A DNA stretch of 64,000 nt from Glycine soja (lineage: Eukaryota; Streptophyta; Magnoliopsida; Fabales; Fabaceae): contig NC_041016.1 of NCBI RefSeq assembly GCF_004193775.1, forward strand, positions 36,915,334 to 36,979,333, given 5' to 3'. Below the pieces are notes generated by a model. The model saw only the letters and a program-made list of their open reading frames with translations, was not told the origin of the DNA and did no database searches. The translations under genes were made by a program, and so were the position numbers. This document shows positions 1-10,499 of this stretch, piece after piece. Every line of letters starts with the position of its first letter. Positions within the stretch are counted from its first letter, which is position 1.

Positions 1-1030
1 GTAACATTAAGAAGGATAGATTTTTTATTAGTAAAGTTTCATTAATAATTAATTCAACCCCCCCCCCTTCTTAATTATTCCGTGGCCACTTGATCTAACA
101 AGTAAAGGTTTCTAAGGTTCAGAAGTGGAGAAAATTGAGAGAAATAAGAGAAAAAGAAGCTGATTGTGATCAACCTCTACATCGTTCTTCACTCTGTGTT
201 CTTCGTTCGTCATTCGATTAGCATTTGTTTTTAAGGATTTGAACATGATCTATGCACCCTTAGGGGTCCTCTTTGTTGTTTTGTGCATCTTTATCTCCTT
301 CTTTTATCATCGGTAATCACCTTTCTTTTGTAAAGTAGGTTTTAACTGATCATTAGTGCCACAAGTTATCTTTAAGAAACGATTGAAGGTTAATAAACAA
401 ACCCAAAATAAAACCAACTCATAACTAACTTCTTTGTATCAAATATCACTTGAGATCGTTTCAAGGTCCAGCACCTTAACGATTCTCTCCACTTTTCAAA
501 TTTAAAAGATCATTTCAAGGTCCAATGCCTTAAAGATTCTCTCCTATTTTCAAAATTTAAAAAATCGTTTCAAGGTCCAACACCTTAAATGACTTTTTGT
601 TTGCAATTAAAATGAACCTTTCAAAAACATAAAAATCAATTTAACGCACAAACATTCAGACTTAAAGAACTACGTAGGTCTGAATTCCTCATTGCACCTA
701 AGGATACGTAGGAGCAAGGGCAACACCCTTATCGACCCCAAAAAAATAAAATAAAAACATAAAATGGAAAATAAACAACATTGAAGATACATTTTTTGCA
801 CACTTGATTAAAGACTGTTGTCCCTTGTGATGGGTACATGGGGTGCTAATACCTTCCCCATGCGTAAACAATTTCTAAACCCTTATTTTCAAAATCGACA
901 ACCCCTTTTTGGTTTTTCTAACATTTTCCTTGAATAAACGTTGGTGGGAACTCCCGCGCATTTTCCTTTTTCGAAGACACTCCTTTGGATTTTCGCCCGC
1001 ACTCCCATCGTAGGGTAGGTGTCTACCCAA
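1..1030 (+). repeat. Old, truncated Ogre/Tat-family LTR fragment
   Basis: This stretch has the same order of landmarks as the better LTRs later in the window. They are the repeated 'cgtttcaaggtccaacacctt' type blocks (480-590), the CTACGTAG...TTCCTCAT...GGATACGTAGGAGC hairpin (668-716), 'ggggtgctaataccttcccc' (840-860) and 'aataaacgttggtgg' (933-948). The usual terminal GGTTGCGACA has decayed near 1015-1030, and the LTR start lies outside the window. Sequence orientation is plus. No intact coding sequence is present. The family assignment is by comparison within the window. Confidence 0.6.
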
Positions 1031-2046
1031 TGTGACTAGACCAATTAGGTTGCCACAAATGTATCCCAATGTCTATGTCCCTGCCTATGTCAACCAAATC
1101 CTAGGGACAATAAGTCATGTGATAGGGGATGCAACCCAATACCATGTTGGTTATCAGCCTCCCTTTAGGGGACACACTAGTTACGTGGAAACATGAGTCA
1201 TTAGGCACACAGATAGTCATCAAAACGAATGGAAGATAGGCTGCTTCCACAATTATTCTAGGAACTTTGGGCCTAGTGTGGATTGAAGATGGATCAGTAA
1301 CCACATCAGCTACTACCCCAATGTGATAGTTGAAGTCATATGGAAGAACTTCGAAGTCCAACTAAAGCCTATTAACAACTTTATTGTAACACAAGGCTAC
1401 TTTCAGGATCATTGATTATCCCCACAAACTAACATAAGACTTTTCAGCATGGTTTATCCTCACTCACGCTTTTCAATAAACTTCCTAGAAGGTCACCATC
1501 CCATAATTACTTCAAGTCAAGCACCCTAAAGGAGGACCTGCTCAAGACTAATATGCAGACGATGATCTTCACAAAAAGTCCTACTAGAACTATGTGGATA
1601 CTTGTGATTGAGATTACAATAGGTCTCAAAACCATCCCAACAACATTCTTTATGGTGAATGCCAAACCATTAGATTCTTAGGTGCAACAGAAGTAGCTTG
1701 TTACCCTAAGAAAGACATATATACTAGAATTCTTGAGTTGATTACCCAATATAAGGATTGTTTCACCTTGGACTATCATGAGATGCCTAGTTTATCAAAA
1801 ACACTAGTAGCATCAACTACCTATCAAAGATGGTTATAAAACTTACAAGTAGACTCCATGGAAATTCAACACTGAAGTTTTTTTAAAGGTCAGAAGAGTA
1901 GTAGAACACGTATTGTTAGCTTGCTTTATTAGAATGGCTAAGTGTGTAGAAAAATTATGTTAACATGTACTACAATTGGGATTCGATTACACTTGGACAA
2001 CATAAATCCTAATGTAATTAAAACATTAACAAGTTTTTGTTGTCGT
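1031..2046 (+). pseudogene. Degenerate Ogre/Tat internal region with an RT-proximal remnant
   Basis: No open frame survives. At 1729-1797 the translation resembles the segment just upstream of reverse transcriptase in Tat elements: 'YKDCFTLDYHEMPSLS' here against 'YQDIFAWSYQDMPSLS' in the element at 34.3 kb. The 1030-1400 part loosely resembles a proline/tyrosine-rich gag but is too decayed to align by eye. The block lies between an LTR fragment and a solo LTR, so it is probably the remnant of the element that the fragment at 1-1030 once headed. Confidence 0.45.
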
Positions 2047-3386
2047 TGTCATACCCTTATTTCGTCGGGGGACAATTGTTTGTCGGCATGCAGACCATAA
2101 TTGACCGCTTTGAGATGCTTGACACTCGTCGCCGCATAATCCGTAAAGTTTCACGATGTTTCGGAAAGAAATCAGCTAAAAACACAAAAATGGGGGTGCA
2201 CTAATCAAACTGGGGGGTATACCTAGCACCTGGGCTCATAAGGAATATTCCAGAAAAAGGGATTGCTTCAGGTGGAAGCAACCCAGCTCGCCTGGGCGAG
2301 CTGGGCGACAACCACCTCCCCCATTTTCTTATAAAATGGCATGAGGGGGCTGAGTTTTAGGGGTTCAGCAACTTGATAGCTCGGAAATCACTTAAAATTA
2401 GTGAGGAGAAAAAGAAGGAAGGAAAAAATCCAAGCCGAGACACTTTCGTAATGCTTCCAAGATGTTTCTGTGATCGATTCAGTGAATGTTTCTTCATCGT
2501 TCTTTGCCATTCTTCGTTCATTCTTCATCATTCGTCGAGCTTCAACCGGTTAGTTTTCAATCTCGAAGCTTTCAATTCATTCTTTGCACCCTTAATGTTC
2601 CATCTCGTTTACTTTCGGTATCCTTTTCTTCCATTTTTAACGAGCTTTGACTGATTGTTTAAGCCATTATCTCGCCTAATAAATGATAAAATGAATTTCA
2701 ACCGATCATTTGTGTTGTAATCTCGTTTAATCACTGTTAAAATAAAATTCAACCGATCGTTCGCACTGTAACCTCGGTTAATTAAAAAGGGGTGAATATG
2801 CTCCAATCGGACATTTTACTTTGAAAGTTCTTTTGAATGAGTTGATAAATAACCAAGTGAAGCTAAGGCTAAAATCAACTCACAAACCAAGCTTTGTCCG
2901 TGAAAAGGTCATTTGAAACCGTTTTAAGGTCCAACGCCTTAAACGGTTCTCTTTGCTTTTATCGATTAAAATGGACCGCTCAAAAGTATAAAATCAACAC
3001 ACTGCATAACTTTCTTGCTTTTTAGAACTACGTAGGTTTGAGTTCCTCATCATAATTGAGGATACGTAGGAGCAAACCCCCCGCTTTTGTCGACCCCAAA
3101 AGATAAAAAACGTAAAAAAGGGAAAATCAAATACAATAAAAGTCATGATTTTGCACATTTGATTTAAGGTTGTCGTCCCTTATGAAGGTCGCGTGGGGTG
3201 CTAATACCTTCCCCGTGCGTAAAAACAACTCCCGGACCTTTCATACTTAAAGTTTGTAGACCCACTTTTGGTTTTTCTAACGTTTTCCTCAAATAAATGT
3301 TGGTGGTGACTCCGCGTATTTTCCTCCCTTGGAAGACGCACCCGTGAGTCTCGCATCGCCCTCCTACCGAAGGGTAGGTTGCGACA
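2047..3386 (+). repeat. Solo LTR, Ogre/Tat family (older subfamily)
   Basis: It starts TGTCATACCC and ends GGTTGCGACA, the same termini as the LTR at 42000-43768. It contains the CTACGTAG hairpin (3025-3074), 'gtggggtgctaataccttcccc' and the 'aataaatgttggtggtgactccg' block near the 3' end. It is flanked by 5-bp near-duplicates, gtcgt (2042-2046) and gtctt (3387-3391), with one mismatch. Neither a PBS nor a PPT adjoins it. This fits a solo LTR left by recombination between the two LTRs of one insertion. At 1340 bp it is shorter than the 1.77-kb copies. Confidence 0.75.
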
Positions 3387-4223
3387 GTCTTTATCGGGGA
3401 ATAGTTGTTTGAAATTCAAATTAAAAACTCAGATTTTATTTTATATTGTCTTTTAGGGAATTATATTCGTAGATTAGGTAGTTATTTTTAAATTTATTAG
3501 GAAATTATGATAACTATTATATTTCTAGATTTTATTTGTTAGGTTGTTATTTATATCATCTTTCGCCTGTATCTTATTAGATGTAATTGATTTATCCTTT
3601 CAATTTATCTTTTTAAATTTTCATCATTTGATTTTATTTCCTTTTTAACTTAAAAATCTCGAAATATACATATAGACAAAGATATAATTCAATTTTCTTA
3701 TCTCATAGATTTATATTTTGAATTTATCTTTTATTTTTCCTTTGTCTTACTTTTATTTTCCGTTTTTGATAAATAAATTTTGAAAAAAAAATAGAAAAAT
3801 ATATTTTAGTTTTTTTTATCTTCAATTTTCAGCAATAAATGTTAGTTTCCCTTTTTGATAAATAAATAAATAAATAAATATTTCAGTTTTTAAAATAGAT
3901 TGATATTTTTATCTTTTTAGATTTATTTTCCTATTTTTATCTTTTAATTTTCAGCAAAAATTTTCTCCTCCATTTTTAAATATTCAAATTCTTGGTAAAT
4001 ATATCTATAACCCCCCTCATATTGATCCTCAAAAAAAGAAATTGCCTATTTTTAATAGTTTAATATTACCTCTTATATCTTAAAATTTTATTTTTCTAAA
4101 ATTATTTATACTTACTCGTTTTAATTATAAAATTTTATCTTTCTTTAGTATTGCACATAATTATAAAAGGGGTCGAAGACCCAACCATGTCCAAATTAGA
4201 AGCTTGCATAGATATAAACACAA
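3387..4223. other. AT-rich stretch without recognisable genes
   Basis: Very AT-rich sequence with runs such as 'aataaataaataaataaata' around 3862-3882 and many T-tracts. I see no open frame, LTR terminus or tandem repeat of note. It may be the decayed 5' region of the Athila-like element whose gag remnant begins near 4224. Confidence 0.4.
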
Positions 4224-5439
4224 ATGAAAGCTATGATGGAGGCTATGATAGAGAACGTAACCAAAAGCATAGTAAAACAACTTCAGCTGTTGATACCGTC
4301 AAAACAACCAATTCTCTCATGTGAAGAATATGGAGGCAACCACCATGCCTGTTACTATATGGAGGAAGTAGCCAAGGAAACCAAATTCATGAGAGAATGC
4401 ACTACAAAGTTAGAAGAAATTGTAATCAACCTTAGCATCACATCTTACTCCAACCTCGAGAACATCGTGAAGGTAATAAATATTTTAAAAGATCAAGTAA
4501 AAGAGTTAGCAGTGCAAAAAAAGAAATTGCCAACAAGGTTGACTGTAATATCGTAACAACAAGAAGCATGTTAGCAACTAAAGAGCCAGTAAGAAAAGAC
4601 ATGGAGGTAAATGATGGAGTGAAGGAATAAGACATAAAAGAGGAGGACATGATAGTTGAAGAAATAGCATGAGAGCAAATTAAGACAAAGAGGCAACTAA
4701 CACGAGAAGCTAAACAAGCATTACGTGTGAGAAGTTGTATCTTCACAAACCAACAAAGCAAGACAAGAAGCGGCGATATAGAAGGCTTATAAACTTGATC
4801 AAGCAACTTGATGTCACCATTCCTTTCACTAATGCCATAGACATGATGCTGGAATACTCAAAGTTCTTAAAAAACCTCATAACTAAGAAGAAAAGTTTGA
4901 AAGACTATGGTGTAGTGACTCTTGAAGAGGATTGAAATGCCATCTTGGAGAATCCAAAGAAGCTAGGTGATCCTAGTAGTTTTACTATTCCTATATCAAT
5001 TGTGAATTTATCATTAGGAAGAGCATTCCTTGATTTTGGATCTAGTATCAACCTAATGCCATTATTTCTGCTAAACAAAATTGGAAAGGTAGCGATGAAA
5101 TCAACATGCATGACGATACAACTAGCAGACAGTTCCATTAAATTTCCTCCTAGAATAATGGAGAACATTCATGTATGAGTTGGAAGGTTCACCATACCAG
5201 TGGACTTTGTCATCATGGATATCAAAGAAGACGTCGTTTCCCTTTTAATAGGAAGACCATTCTTGAATACCGCTAATGTTGTCATCAGTGTTGCGAAGGG
5301 CAAATGCACTTTACAAGTGGATGACAAGGAGATCACATTTGATGTGCGTGAAGTTTTGAAGCACCCCAAGGATAAAGGAGCTTGCTTCAAGGTGGATATA
5401 ATTGATGAAGTGATAGAAGAGAAAACTCACAAATCATAA
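4224..5439 (+). pseudogene. Athila-like gag C-terminus and aspartic protease remnant
   Basis: The 4224-4556 segment encodes a lysine-rich gag C-terminal region with a Cys/His patch (C-E-E-Y-G-G-N-H-H-A-C). Stops interrupt the frame at about 4556-4735. Retropepsin sequence follows at 4945-5439: 'LGRAFLDFGSSINLMP' around 5013-5060 aligns with the family's usual 'GKALIDLGASINLM', and 'FVIMDIKEDVVSLLIGRPFL' around 5203-5265 is the second conserved strand. The usual catalytic D-[LT]-G triad reads D-F-G. Stop codons at 4933 and 5176 separate the pieces, so this is a pseudogene. The better-preserved homologue at 24.9-25.2 kb supports the assignment. Confidence 0.75.
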
Positions 5440-6160
5440 CACTAACACCATTAGAGCTTGCTTTAACCAACTCCATGGAATACCTCACATCAAAGCATAA
5501 TGAAAAGTTGGGGGAATGCATCCAGCACCTAGATTCCTCAAAGGAAGTGTTGGAAAATAAAATAGAGGATCCAAGAACCTTGATTAAAGAAAAACCTATC
5601 TTGGAATTAAAGCCTTTGCCTTCTCACCTTAATATGTATTTTTAAAGGGTGAGGATGAGAAACCTGCCATCATTAGTAGCACATTGCACAAAGAGGAAGA
5701 AAAAAGACTAGTGGAGGTACCAAAGAAGCACAAGCAAACCTTAGGATGGAAAATCTTTGACCTCAAAGGAATAAGCTCATCAATCTACATGCACAACATC
5801 AACCTTGAAGAGGACTTTAAACTAGTAGAACAACCACTAAGGAGACTCAACCCGTTGATGAAAGAGAAAGTCTCCAAAAAGAGAGGAATAACATTGATAA
5901 AAAAAATGAAAAGAATGAGTTGATTCCCACAAGGATTGTGACCAGTTGAAGAATATGTATCGATTACCGCCTTCTCAACAAGGCAACAAAGAAAGACCAC
6001 TTTCCTATTCCCTTCATGGATCAAATGCTTGAGTGGTTAGGCAGCCAAGCCTTCTATTTCTTTCTAGATGGATACTCGAGGTATAATCAAATTCTTGTTA
6101 ATCCGAAGGATCAAGAGAAAACAACCTTCACTTACCCATTTGGAGTCTTTGCCTGACAGA
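5440..6160 (+). pseudogene. Athila-like pol remnant: linker and N-terminal half of RT
   Basis: Reading frames around 5684-5923 and 5945-6160 encode the region before the RT fingers and then a line matching 'DYR.LNKATKKDHFPIPFMDQMLE' and 'F.DGYS.YNQI.VNP.DQEKTTFTYPFG'. These are standard Ty3/gypsy RT blocks, including the first catalytic aspartate context (LDGYS). Frameshifts and stops occur between the pieces. The RT is cut at 6160 by a solo LTR and resumes with PFGLCNAPTTFQR at 7142. Confidence 0.8.
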
Positions 6161-6165
6161 GAATG

Positions 6166-7136
6166 TGATGCAATCCTATCCCCCAAGGGAATTGGATAGA
6201 AGACTCCAAGAAGATTGGGCCAAAGATGCAAGAGAAGGCCCAAGGATTCTCATGAGCCTTAGGGTAGATTTCGGGCCCATGGGCTAAGTATGAGCCCACT
6301 TATCTTTGTACATATTAGATTAAGGTTTCATTAATTTTGGGCCTTGTATTTAGGGCTCCATAATGTAGGTAGGGTACCCTAGAAATGTAGGATTTTCCAG
6401 CCCTTGTATTTTAGGGCACCTAGACTAGTTTTTGTATTAGGGGTGGTTTTGTAATTTCACATGCATTAAGTGAATATTTGATGTGTGTGTTGAGAAATAA
6501 ATTTAATTGAATTGGGAGAAGCCCAATCCAATTAAATTTTAGAGGGGGAGGTGAGCATTTGCTTGCTACACCCCATTGCCACATTATATAGTCACGCTTT
6601 GTGCATGTCCTTCATGCTTTACATGCCTCATGACACCTAAGATCACTTAGTGCAGAATCTTGGACTTGATCTTGGATTAGTGGGCTGAACCATATCTGAA
6701 ATTCACTAATCATAATTAGTGAAATTTTGGCTCCAAAATTTGGCTCCACAAATTCAATTTCAAATTCAAGTGAAATTTGAATAGAAATTTAGATTTCCCT
6801 CCAATTTTGTGTGACACTTAGGCTATAAATAGGGGTTATGTGTGTGCATTTTTCCAACTTTGATCATTTGAAAATTAAACTTTAGATTTCAGAGCTCTTT
6901 TAGAGCACAAAAATTTGTGCTCTTCTCTTCCTCTCCCTTCATTCATCTCCTTCTTCCTCCAAGCTATTATCCATGGCCTCCTATGGTGGTGAGCTTCTTC
7001 TAAACTCATCTTCTCGTTGAAGTGGCATCTCCTCTCTCTTCCTTCTCCATTCCACTGCCATTCGTCTTTCAAGAAGCATAGGAATCCATTGATGAAGAAG
7101 ATCCTAGGCCTACAAGCTCCAATGAAGCTTACATCA
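6166..7136 (+). repeat. Solo LTR of an unassigned family inside Athila-like RT
   Basis: The element starts TGATGCAATC, ends CTTACATCA, and is flanked by a perfect 5-bp duplication gaatg (6161-6165 and 7137-7141). The flanks rejoin the RT reading frame across the insertion. A TATA-like 'ctataaatagggg' lies near 6823, about 310 bp before the 3' end, so plus is the likely transcription direction. No coding potential is credible inside it. The 971-bp length, TG...CA termini and 5-bp TSD are those of a gypsy or copia solo LTR. I cannot name the family. Confidence 0.85.
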
Positions 7137-7141
7137 GAATG

Positions 7142-7230
7142 CCCTTTGGACTTTGCAATGCACCAACCACGTTCCAAAGGTGTACGAATGCCATCTTTTC
7201 TAACATGGTAGAAAAATCCATAGAGGTATT
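7142..7230 (+). pseudogene. Athila-like RT middle fragment
   Basis: Translation reads PFGLCNAPTTFQRCTNAIFS followed by a short stretch ending at the VF that precedes the MDDF catalytic motif. The FGLCNAP motif is diagnostic of Ty3/gypsy RT. The continuation, 'MDDFSIFG', is found at 18847, beyond two nested insertions. The 89-bp piece is bounded by the two target-site duplications gaatg (7137-7141) and gtatt (7226-7230). Confidence 0.85.
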
Positions 7231-8584
7231 TGTCACAACCTACCCTTCGGCGGGAGGGCGACGTGAGACTCGCGGGATGCGTGTTCCACGAAAGGAATAC
7301 GCGCGGAGTCGCCACCAACGTTTATTTGAGGAAAACGTCGGAAAAAACGGAAAAGACGCGATCTACGAACTTTTAAGTGAAAGGTTCGGGAGTTGTATTT
7401 ACGCACGGGGAAGGTATTAGCACCCCACACGTCCGTCCCAAGGGACGGTAGCCTTTAATCGAATGTGCAAACATGACTTTGATTTTTACGTTCCCTTTTA
7501 TGTCCTTATATCCTTTATACCCTTTTTATATTTTTCCTTTTTTGTGGTCGACAAGGGTGTTTCCCTTTGCTCCTACGTATTCCTCAATTTGCGATGAGGA
7601 AATCAGACCTACGTAGTTCTTTCTTATCAAGTGATTCTTTTTTACTTAAGAGGTGATCATTTTAAGGCGTTGGACCTTGAAAATGATCCATTTTACTTAG
7701 TGAGAAATTGAAATGACAAACATCAAAAGCCTATTTTTATGGACGAGCTTGACTAGGCGAGTTGATTTTAGCCTTAGTTTCACTTTAGTTATTAATCAAT
7801 TCGATTAAGAATGAGAAATCCCAAAGAGAAAACGTCCGATTGATTTTCCGCTTTATTTTGCTAAAAGATGTTTTTTTGATTATTATATTATTTTTTACCT
7901 CTTTTTTTATTTCCAACGTGGTTACGGCACGACCGAACGGTCGGAATTTATTTTAACCGAAGTTAACGGATAATACAATTCAAACGTTCGGTGGAAATTG
8001 ATTTTTATTTTTAAGTTAAGCGAGAAATGACTTAAGTAAAATGGCTTAAGCACGTCAACAGGGGGTATAAAAAGTAAACAAAACGAGAATAAAAATGCAC
8101 GAAACACAATGTGGACCACTACGGGTACATAGAATGAATCAAAAAGCTTGGTTCGAGGTACTTACCCATTGAAGATCGAAGAACGATGAAGAACGAATGA
8201 AGAACGTCGAAGAACGGTCGAAAACCTTCACGAAATTCCTCACGGAAAACGTTACGGAAACGTTTCGGAAGCGCCTCGGCTTAGATTTTCTTCACGGAAA
8301 CAATTTTTCCAAGCAAATTCGAAAGAGAGAGAAGTGCCTAAGGGGCTGAACCCTTTTCTTCTTCACTTCTTCCCCTATTTATAGCAACAGCCTTCTGGAG
8401 GAATATTCTGTAGGGCCCAAGTGGGCCTGGGTGCTATTTGCACCCCCATTTTTACTAAGTACACCCCCTCTGCTTTTTTTTGGTGATTCTCTTTTCGTAA
8501 AGTTACGGAAACTTACGAATTTCGTAACGATACTTGTTTTCTTGCCGTAATGTTACGGAACCTTGCGGATTACATAATCATCCC
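7231..8584 (-). repeat. Ogre/Tat-family solo LTR, left piece (split by the SIRE1-like element)
   Basis: On the plus strand it begins TGTCACAACC, the reverse complement of the family's 3' terminus, so the LTR itself is in minus orientation. It includes the family's 'accttccccgtgcgtaaa' block (7395-7420), the CTACGTAG hairpin (7569-7620) and a splice-donor-like GGTAAGT (8160-8166 in reverse). The 5-bp duplication gtatt (7226-7230) is repeated at 18842-18846. It is interrupted at 8584 and resumes at 18610. Without the insertion it would be about 1.59 kb. It is closest by eye to the LTR at 62718, a subfamily distinct from the 42-47 kb LTRs. Confidence 0.85.
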
Positions 8585-9135
8585 TGAAATTCTGATACTG
8601 GGGACAGATGTCGTATAGGATGTCACGACATCACGCTTCAGAACATGCAGATTGTCTTTGACTGTATGAACAGATTAAACAAGTAAATAACACAGGAGAA
8701 TTGTTAACCCAGTTCGGTGCAACCTCACCTACATCTGGGGGCTACCAAGCCAGGGAGGAAATTCACTAAAATAGTGTTAGTTCGAAGATCTAACAGCCAC
8801 TGTTTACAACCTTCTCACCTAACCACTACCCGTGCAATCTCTGCCTAAGAGCCACTCTTAGATATGAGAAACCCCGCTCACTCCCTCTCAATCACACTCC
8901 CGTGTTTACAAACCAATCAAATACACACCAGAGATTGCTCTCTGAACAATAGAGATCAACTCCACACAAACTACAGAGATCAACTCTACACACTCTAGAG
9001 ATCAACTCTACACACTCAGGTCCAACACTCGATGTTAGAGTAACATCAAGGTGGCTCACAAAAGACTCAAGTCCCAAAACTCACAAAATAACTCTTCAAT
9101 CCCGGACTTGGTACAAAACTCGTGCAGCCTCCATG

Positions 9136-9143
9136 TTTTTATA
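9136..9143 (-). promoter_or_regulatory. Candidate TATA box in SIRE1-like 3' LTR
   Basis: The plus strand reads tttttata, giving TATAAAAA in element sense. It lies downstream of the 77-bp U3 repeats in the transcription direction and about 550 bp from the LTR end, a reasonable U3/R position. The same site occurs in the 5' LTR at 17874-17881. Confidence 0.5.
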
Positions 9144-9402
9144 GCAGTGTGTGTGTCTGGGCTGCAACAGCTTGTGCTGGATGAGATCTATCATTCTTCC
9201 TGAAAATCTGCACTTAAAGATCTAAAAGATACAGTTTGATCTTTTAGTTTTTATCTTTAATCTTTAATCTTTAATCCCTGAACGAACTATTCAAGTTTGT
9301 AATTCGAACTTTAATTATCTTTTAATTCGTTCCAAGAGATAGATCTTCTAATCTGTTGCTAACTGCACAATAATCTGTTAAAGAGATAACAGATTTATGT
9401 GT

Positions 9403-9720
9403 CCAGTATTTTCGGGCCGGATGTCAGGACATCGTGTCCGACATCATGGATCCTGCAACTTCAATGCTTTTAGCAACTCCAGTATTTTCGGGCAGGATGT
9501 CCTGGACATTGTATCCGACATCGTGGATCCTGCAGCTTCAATGCTTTTAGCAATTCCAGTATTTTCAGGCAGGATGTCCTGGACATTGTATCCGACATTG
9601 TGGATCCTGCAACTTCAATGCTTTCAGCAACTCCAGTATTTTCGGGCAGGATGTCCTGGACATTGTATCCGACATCATGAATCCTGCAGCTTCAATTCTT
9701 CATTTGACATTTTATCTTGC
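9403..9720 (-). repeat. Four approximately 77-bp repeats in U3 of the SIRE1-like LTR
   Basis: The phrase 'ccagtattttcgggc' recurs at 9403, 9479, 9556 and 9633 (spacing 76, 77, 77). Each unit ends in 'ggatcctgca..ttcaatgctttt' and includes GATGTC and GACATC half-sites. Such direct repeats upstream of a TATA box are typical of enhancer-like U3 repeats. An identical array lies in the other LTR (18139-18456). Confidence 0.85.
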
Positions 9721-9868
9721 CTTGTGCATTGTGCAGCCCGATCTGATTCCTTGACATAACGTTGGACATCATGTGCAGCAACTCCAGCTTTCCTTCATTG
9801 TCTAAGTGCTTATGTTTTAACAAAATCTTAGCCAATCTTTTAAAGCTTAGTAAAGCTAGGCACTAACA

Positions 9869-9880
9869 ATCTCCCCCTTT
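9869..9880 (-). other. Polypurine tract (PPT) of the SIRE1-like element
   Basis: The plus strand reads atctcccccttt, i.e. AAAGGGGGAGAT in element sense, directly against the 3' LTR start. In LTR elements this tract resists RNase H and primes plus-strand DNA. Confidence 0.9.
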
Positions 9881-10499
9881 GGCAAATTTTGTCTAAAACA
9901 TACTTAGACACTTCCTGAGCAGGTACAAGCAGTTATGCAAGTGGGATCAGCAACTTTCATTATCAGAGTAATCAAGCACAGCGGAATCTGTAGTTTAGAC
10001 AAGTTGCAAATCGTTTCCAGGATGTCAAGACATCTCACGTGACATCAGCTTTCTGCTCCTGCTCCCCCTGTCTCCATGCTTACTGCAGCATCTTCTATCA
10101 GCTACTAGTCTTTTCCAGGATGTCGAGACATCTCATGTGACATCAGCTTTTTGCTCCCCCTGTCTTCATGCTCTTACTGCAGCATCTTCTATCAGCTACT
10201 AGTAGCTTACATCAGTCATCATCAGCAGCAGTCTCCCCCTCAAAATCATGAATCATGCATACTTCGTATCCTACTTCTCAAAATCATACATCATGCATAA
10301 TACTACTATTGCATACATATTAATACCATTACTCCCAAATCATGCATAACTATTACTCCCCCTTTTTAGACAGAATTTGACAAAAGTAGAATGCATGAGC
10401 TTAAGGTGCAAATATTACAGACCAATAGTAACCATTGTTCAAAGGGACATGCCCCTTTAGCTAATAAAAGTAAAAGCAAAAAACATAAAGGTCTGATGA
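9881..10499 (-). other. SIRE1-like 3' UTR with a 98-bp duplication and four extra PPT-like tracts
   Basis: No ORF is present. Purine tracts of the GGGGGAG type (element sense) occur at 10062-10069, 10154-10160, 10233-10240 and 10356-10362 in addition to the real PPT. Multiple PPTs are a known feature of sireviruses. A duplicated unit with a 98-bp period occupies about 10015-10205. Each copy carries one 26-bp GATGTC/GACATC module (10021-10046 and 10119-10144) followed by a PPT-like tract and 'actgcagcatcttctatcagc'. Confidence 0.8.

Larger units (their letters stand above)
8585..9868 (-). repeat. SIRE1-like 3' LTR
   Basis: In plus-strand order it begins TGAAATTCTG and ends CACTAACA. This is the downstream LTR of the minus-strand element, adjoining the PPT at 9869. 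It contains a TATA-like box in reverse (9136-9143), a U3 block of four approximately 77-bp repeats (from 9403), and three N2-spaced copies of the 26-bp GATGTC/GACATC module (8607, 9420, 9745). Confidence 0.93.

Noticed and set aside
6875..7318. 147-codon minus-strand ORF crossing the solo LTR
   Set aside because: It spans an LTR terminus, a TSD, RT remnant and another LTR, so it is a chance frame.
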